Assembly (NCBI GenBank): GCA_027013145.1
Contig: JALUXX010000037.1
Coordinates: 1-53,632 of the forward strand
Direction of reading: 5' to 3'
DNA length: 53,632 nucleotides
Source of the DNA: Gammaproteobacteria bacterium
GTDB lineage: Bacteria; Pseudomonadota; Gammaproteobacteria; 21-64-14
Part shown: positions 53,506-53,632 of the stretch, piece by piece
Layout of the letters: the number at the start of each line of letters is the position of its first letter
Position numbering within the stretch: position 1 is the first letter of the stretch
Notes under the pieces: model-generated
Database searches by the model: none
Seen by the model: only the letters and a program-made list of their open reading frames with translations
What the model was told of the DNA's origin: nothing
Made by a program: the position numbers and the translations under genes

Positions 53506-53632
53506 TGAACCTCCCCCAGTTTAACGGACACCCGGAAAGGGGCTAGCATGGTCCCTGAGGAGTGTTCGATGATCCGGAAGAAGTATCGGAGTTATTCGAG
53601 GGAATTCAAGCTGGAGGCGATCCGGTTGGCGG
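53506..53632 (+). mobile_element. Left end of an IS3-family-like insertion sequence (truncated by window edge)
   Basis: A terminal-repeat-like TGAACCTCCCCCAGTTTAAC (53506 on), then CGGACACC, precedes a transposase start by about 63 bp. TG-initial ends with AGTTT and GGACACC are typical of IS3-family members. The right end and any target duplication are outside the window, so the family assignment rests on this end and the partial protein. Confidence 0.7.
53569..53632 (+). CDS. IS3-family transposase OrfA, N-terminal fragment (runs off the window)
   Basis: ATG 53569 gives 21 residues, MIRKKYRSYSREFKLEAIRL then A, continuing beyond the window. The YSxEFKLEA-type start is the helix-turn-helix N-terminus of IS3/IS911 OrfA proteins. 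CCTGAGGAGTGTTCG precedes the start, giving a plausible ribosome site. Confidence 0.75.
   Translation, partial: MIRKKYRSYSREFKLEAIRLA

Overview
The window is about 53.6 kb of very GC-rich DNA. Gene content points to a chemolithoautotrophic, sulfur-oxidising proteobacterium, most likely a gammaproteobacterium, but no rRNA or other marker fixes the taxon. The signs are a complete sulfur-oxidising heterodisulfide-reductase-like (sHdr) locus with its own lipoate-assembly genes, a CbbQ/CbbO Rubisco-activase type pair, and an exosortase-style exopolysaccharide and surface-protein region. High GC creates very long antisense open frames, which were discarded.

Layout. 0.2-6.1 kb (minus): cbbQ-cbbO, a histone-deacetylase-family amidohydrolase and an aldo/keto reductase, closely spaced. 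6.2-9.5 kb: a small plus-strand gene with a near-consensus promoter, then a minus-strand run of poorly known small proteins around a second lipoate-ligase-like protein. 9.7-12.3 kb (plus): a FadL-type porin and an exported protein of unknown function. 12.7-16.4 kb (minus): a four-gene TRAP transporter (TatT, DctP, DctQ, DctM). 16.8-29.5 kb (minus): tusA, shdrC1-B1-A-H-C2-B2, lbpA1, a DsrE-family gene, lbpA2, lipS1, lplA, lipT, lipS2. TusA and DsrE proteins are expected to pass sulfane sulfur to the sHdr iron-sulfur flavoprotein complex. The GcvH-like LbpA proteins act through lipoate, which LplA, LipS1/LipS2 and LipT load and mature.

29.8-31.8 kb (plus): a 102-residue protein and a BepA-like M48 protease with TPRs. 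32.2-38.7 kb (minus): exopolysaccharide export and control (Wza-like lipoprotein, outer-membrane barrel, Wzz/GumC chain-length protein, tyrosine-kinase-like ATPase, ExeA-like ATPase, receiver-like ORF). 39.1-43.9 kb (minus): two FadL-like porins on either side of a secreted protein with a cysteine-containing C-terminal sorting tail. 44.5-50.2 kb (plus): two tandem TPR-sulfotransferases, then a paralogue of that secreted protein carrying a VPxPA/PEP-CTERM-type tail instead. 50.4-53.2 kb (minus): a TPR/O-GlcNAc-transferase-like protein and a sugar-nucleotide epimerase. The right edge cuts into an IS3-like element.

Most long gaps hold palindromic intergenic repeats of two families, including a 115-bp tandem array. 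The observations most worth following are the paralogous passenger domain with two different sorting tails, the A9 tract between the ExeA-like ATPase and the receiver-like ORF (probably one split or frameshifted gene), and the second lipoate-ligase-like protein in an operon of unknowns.
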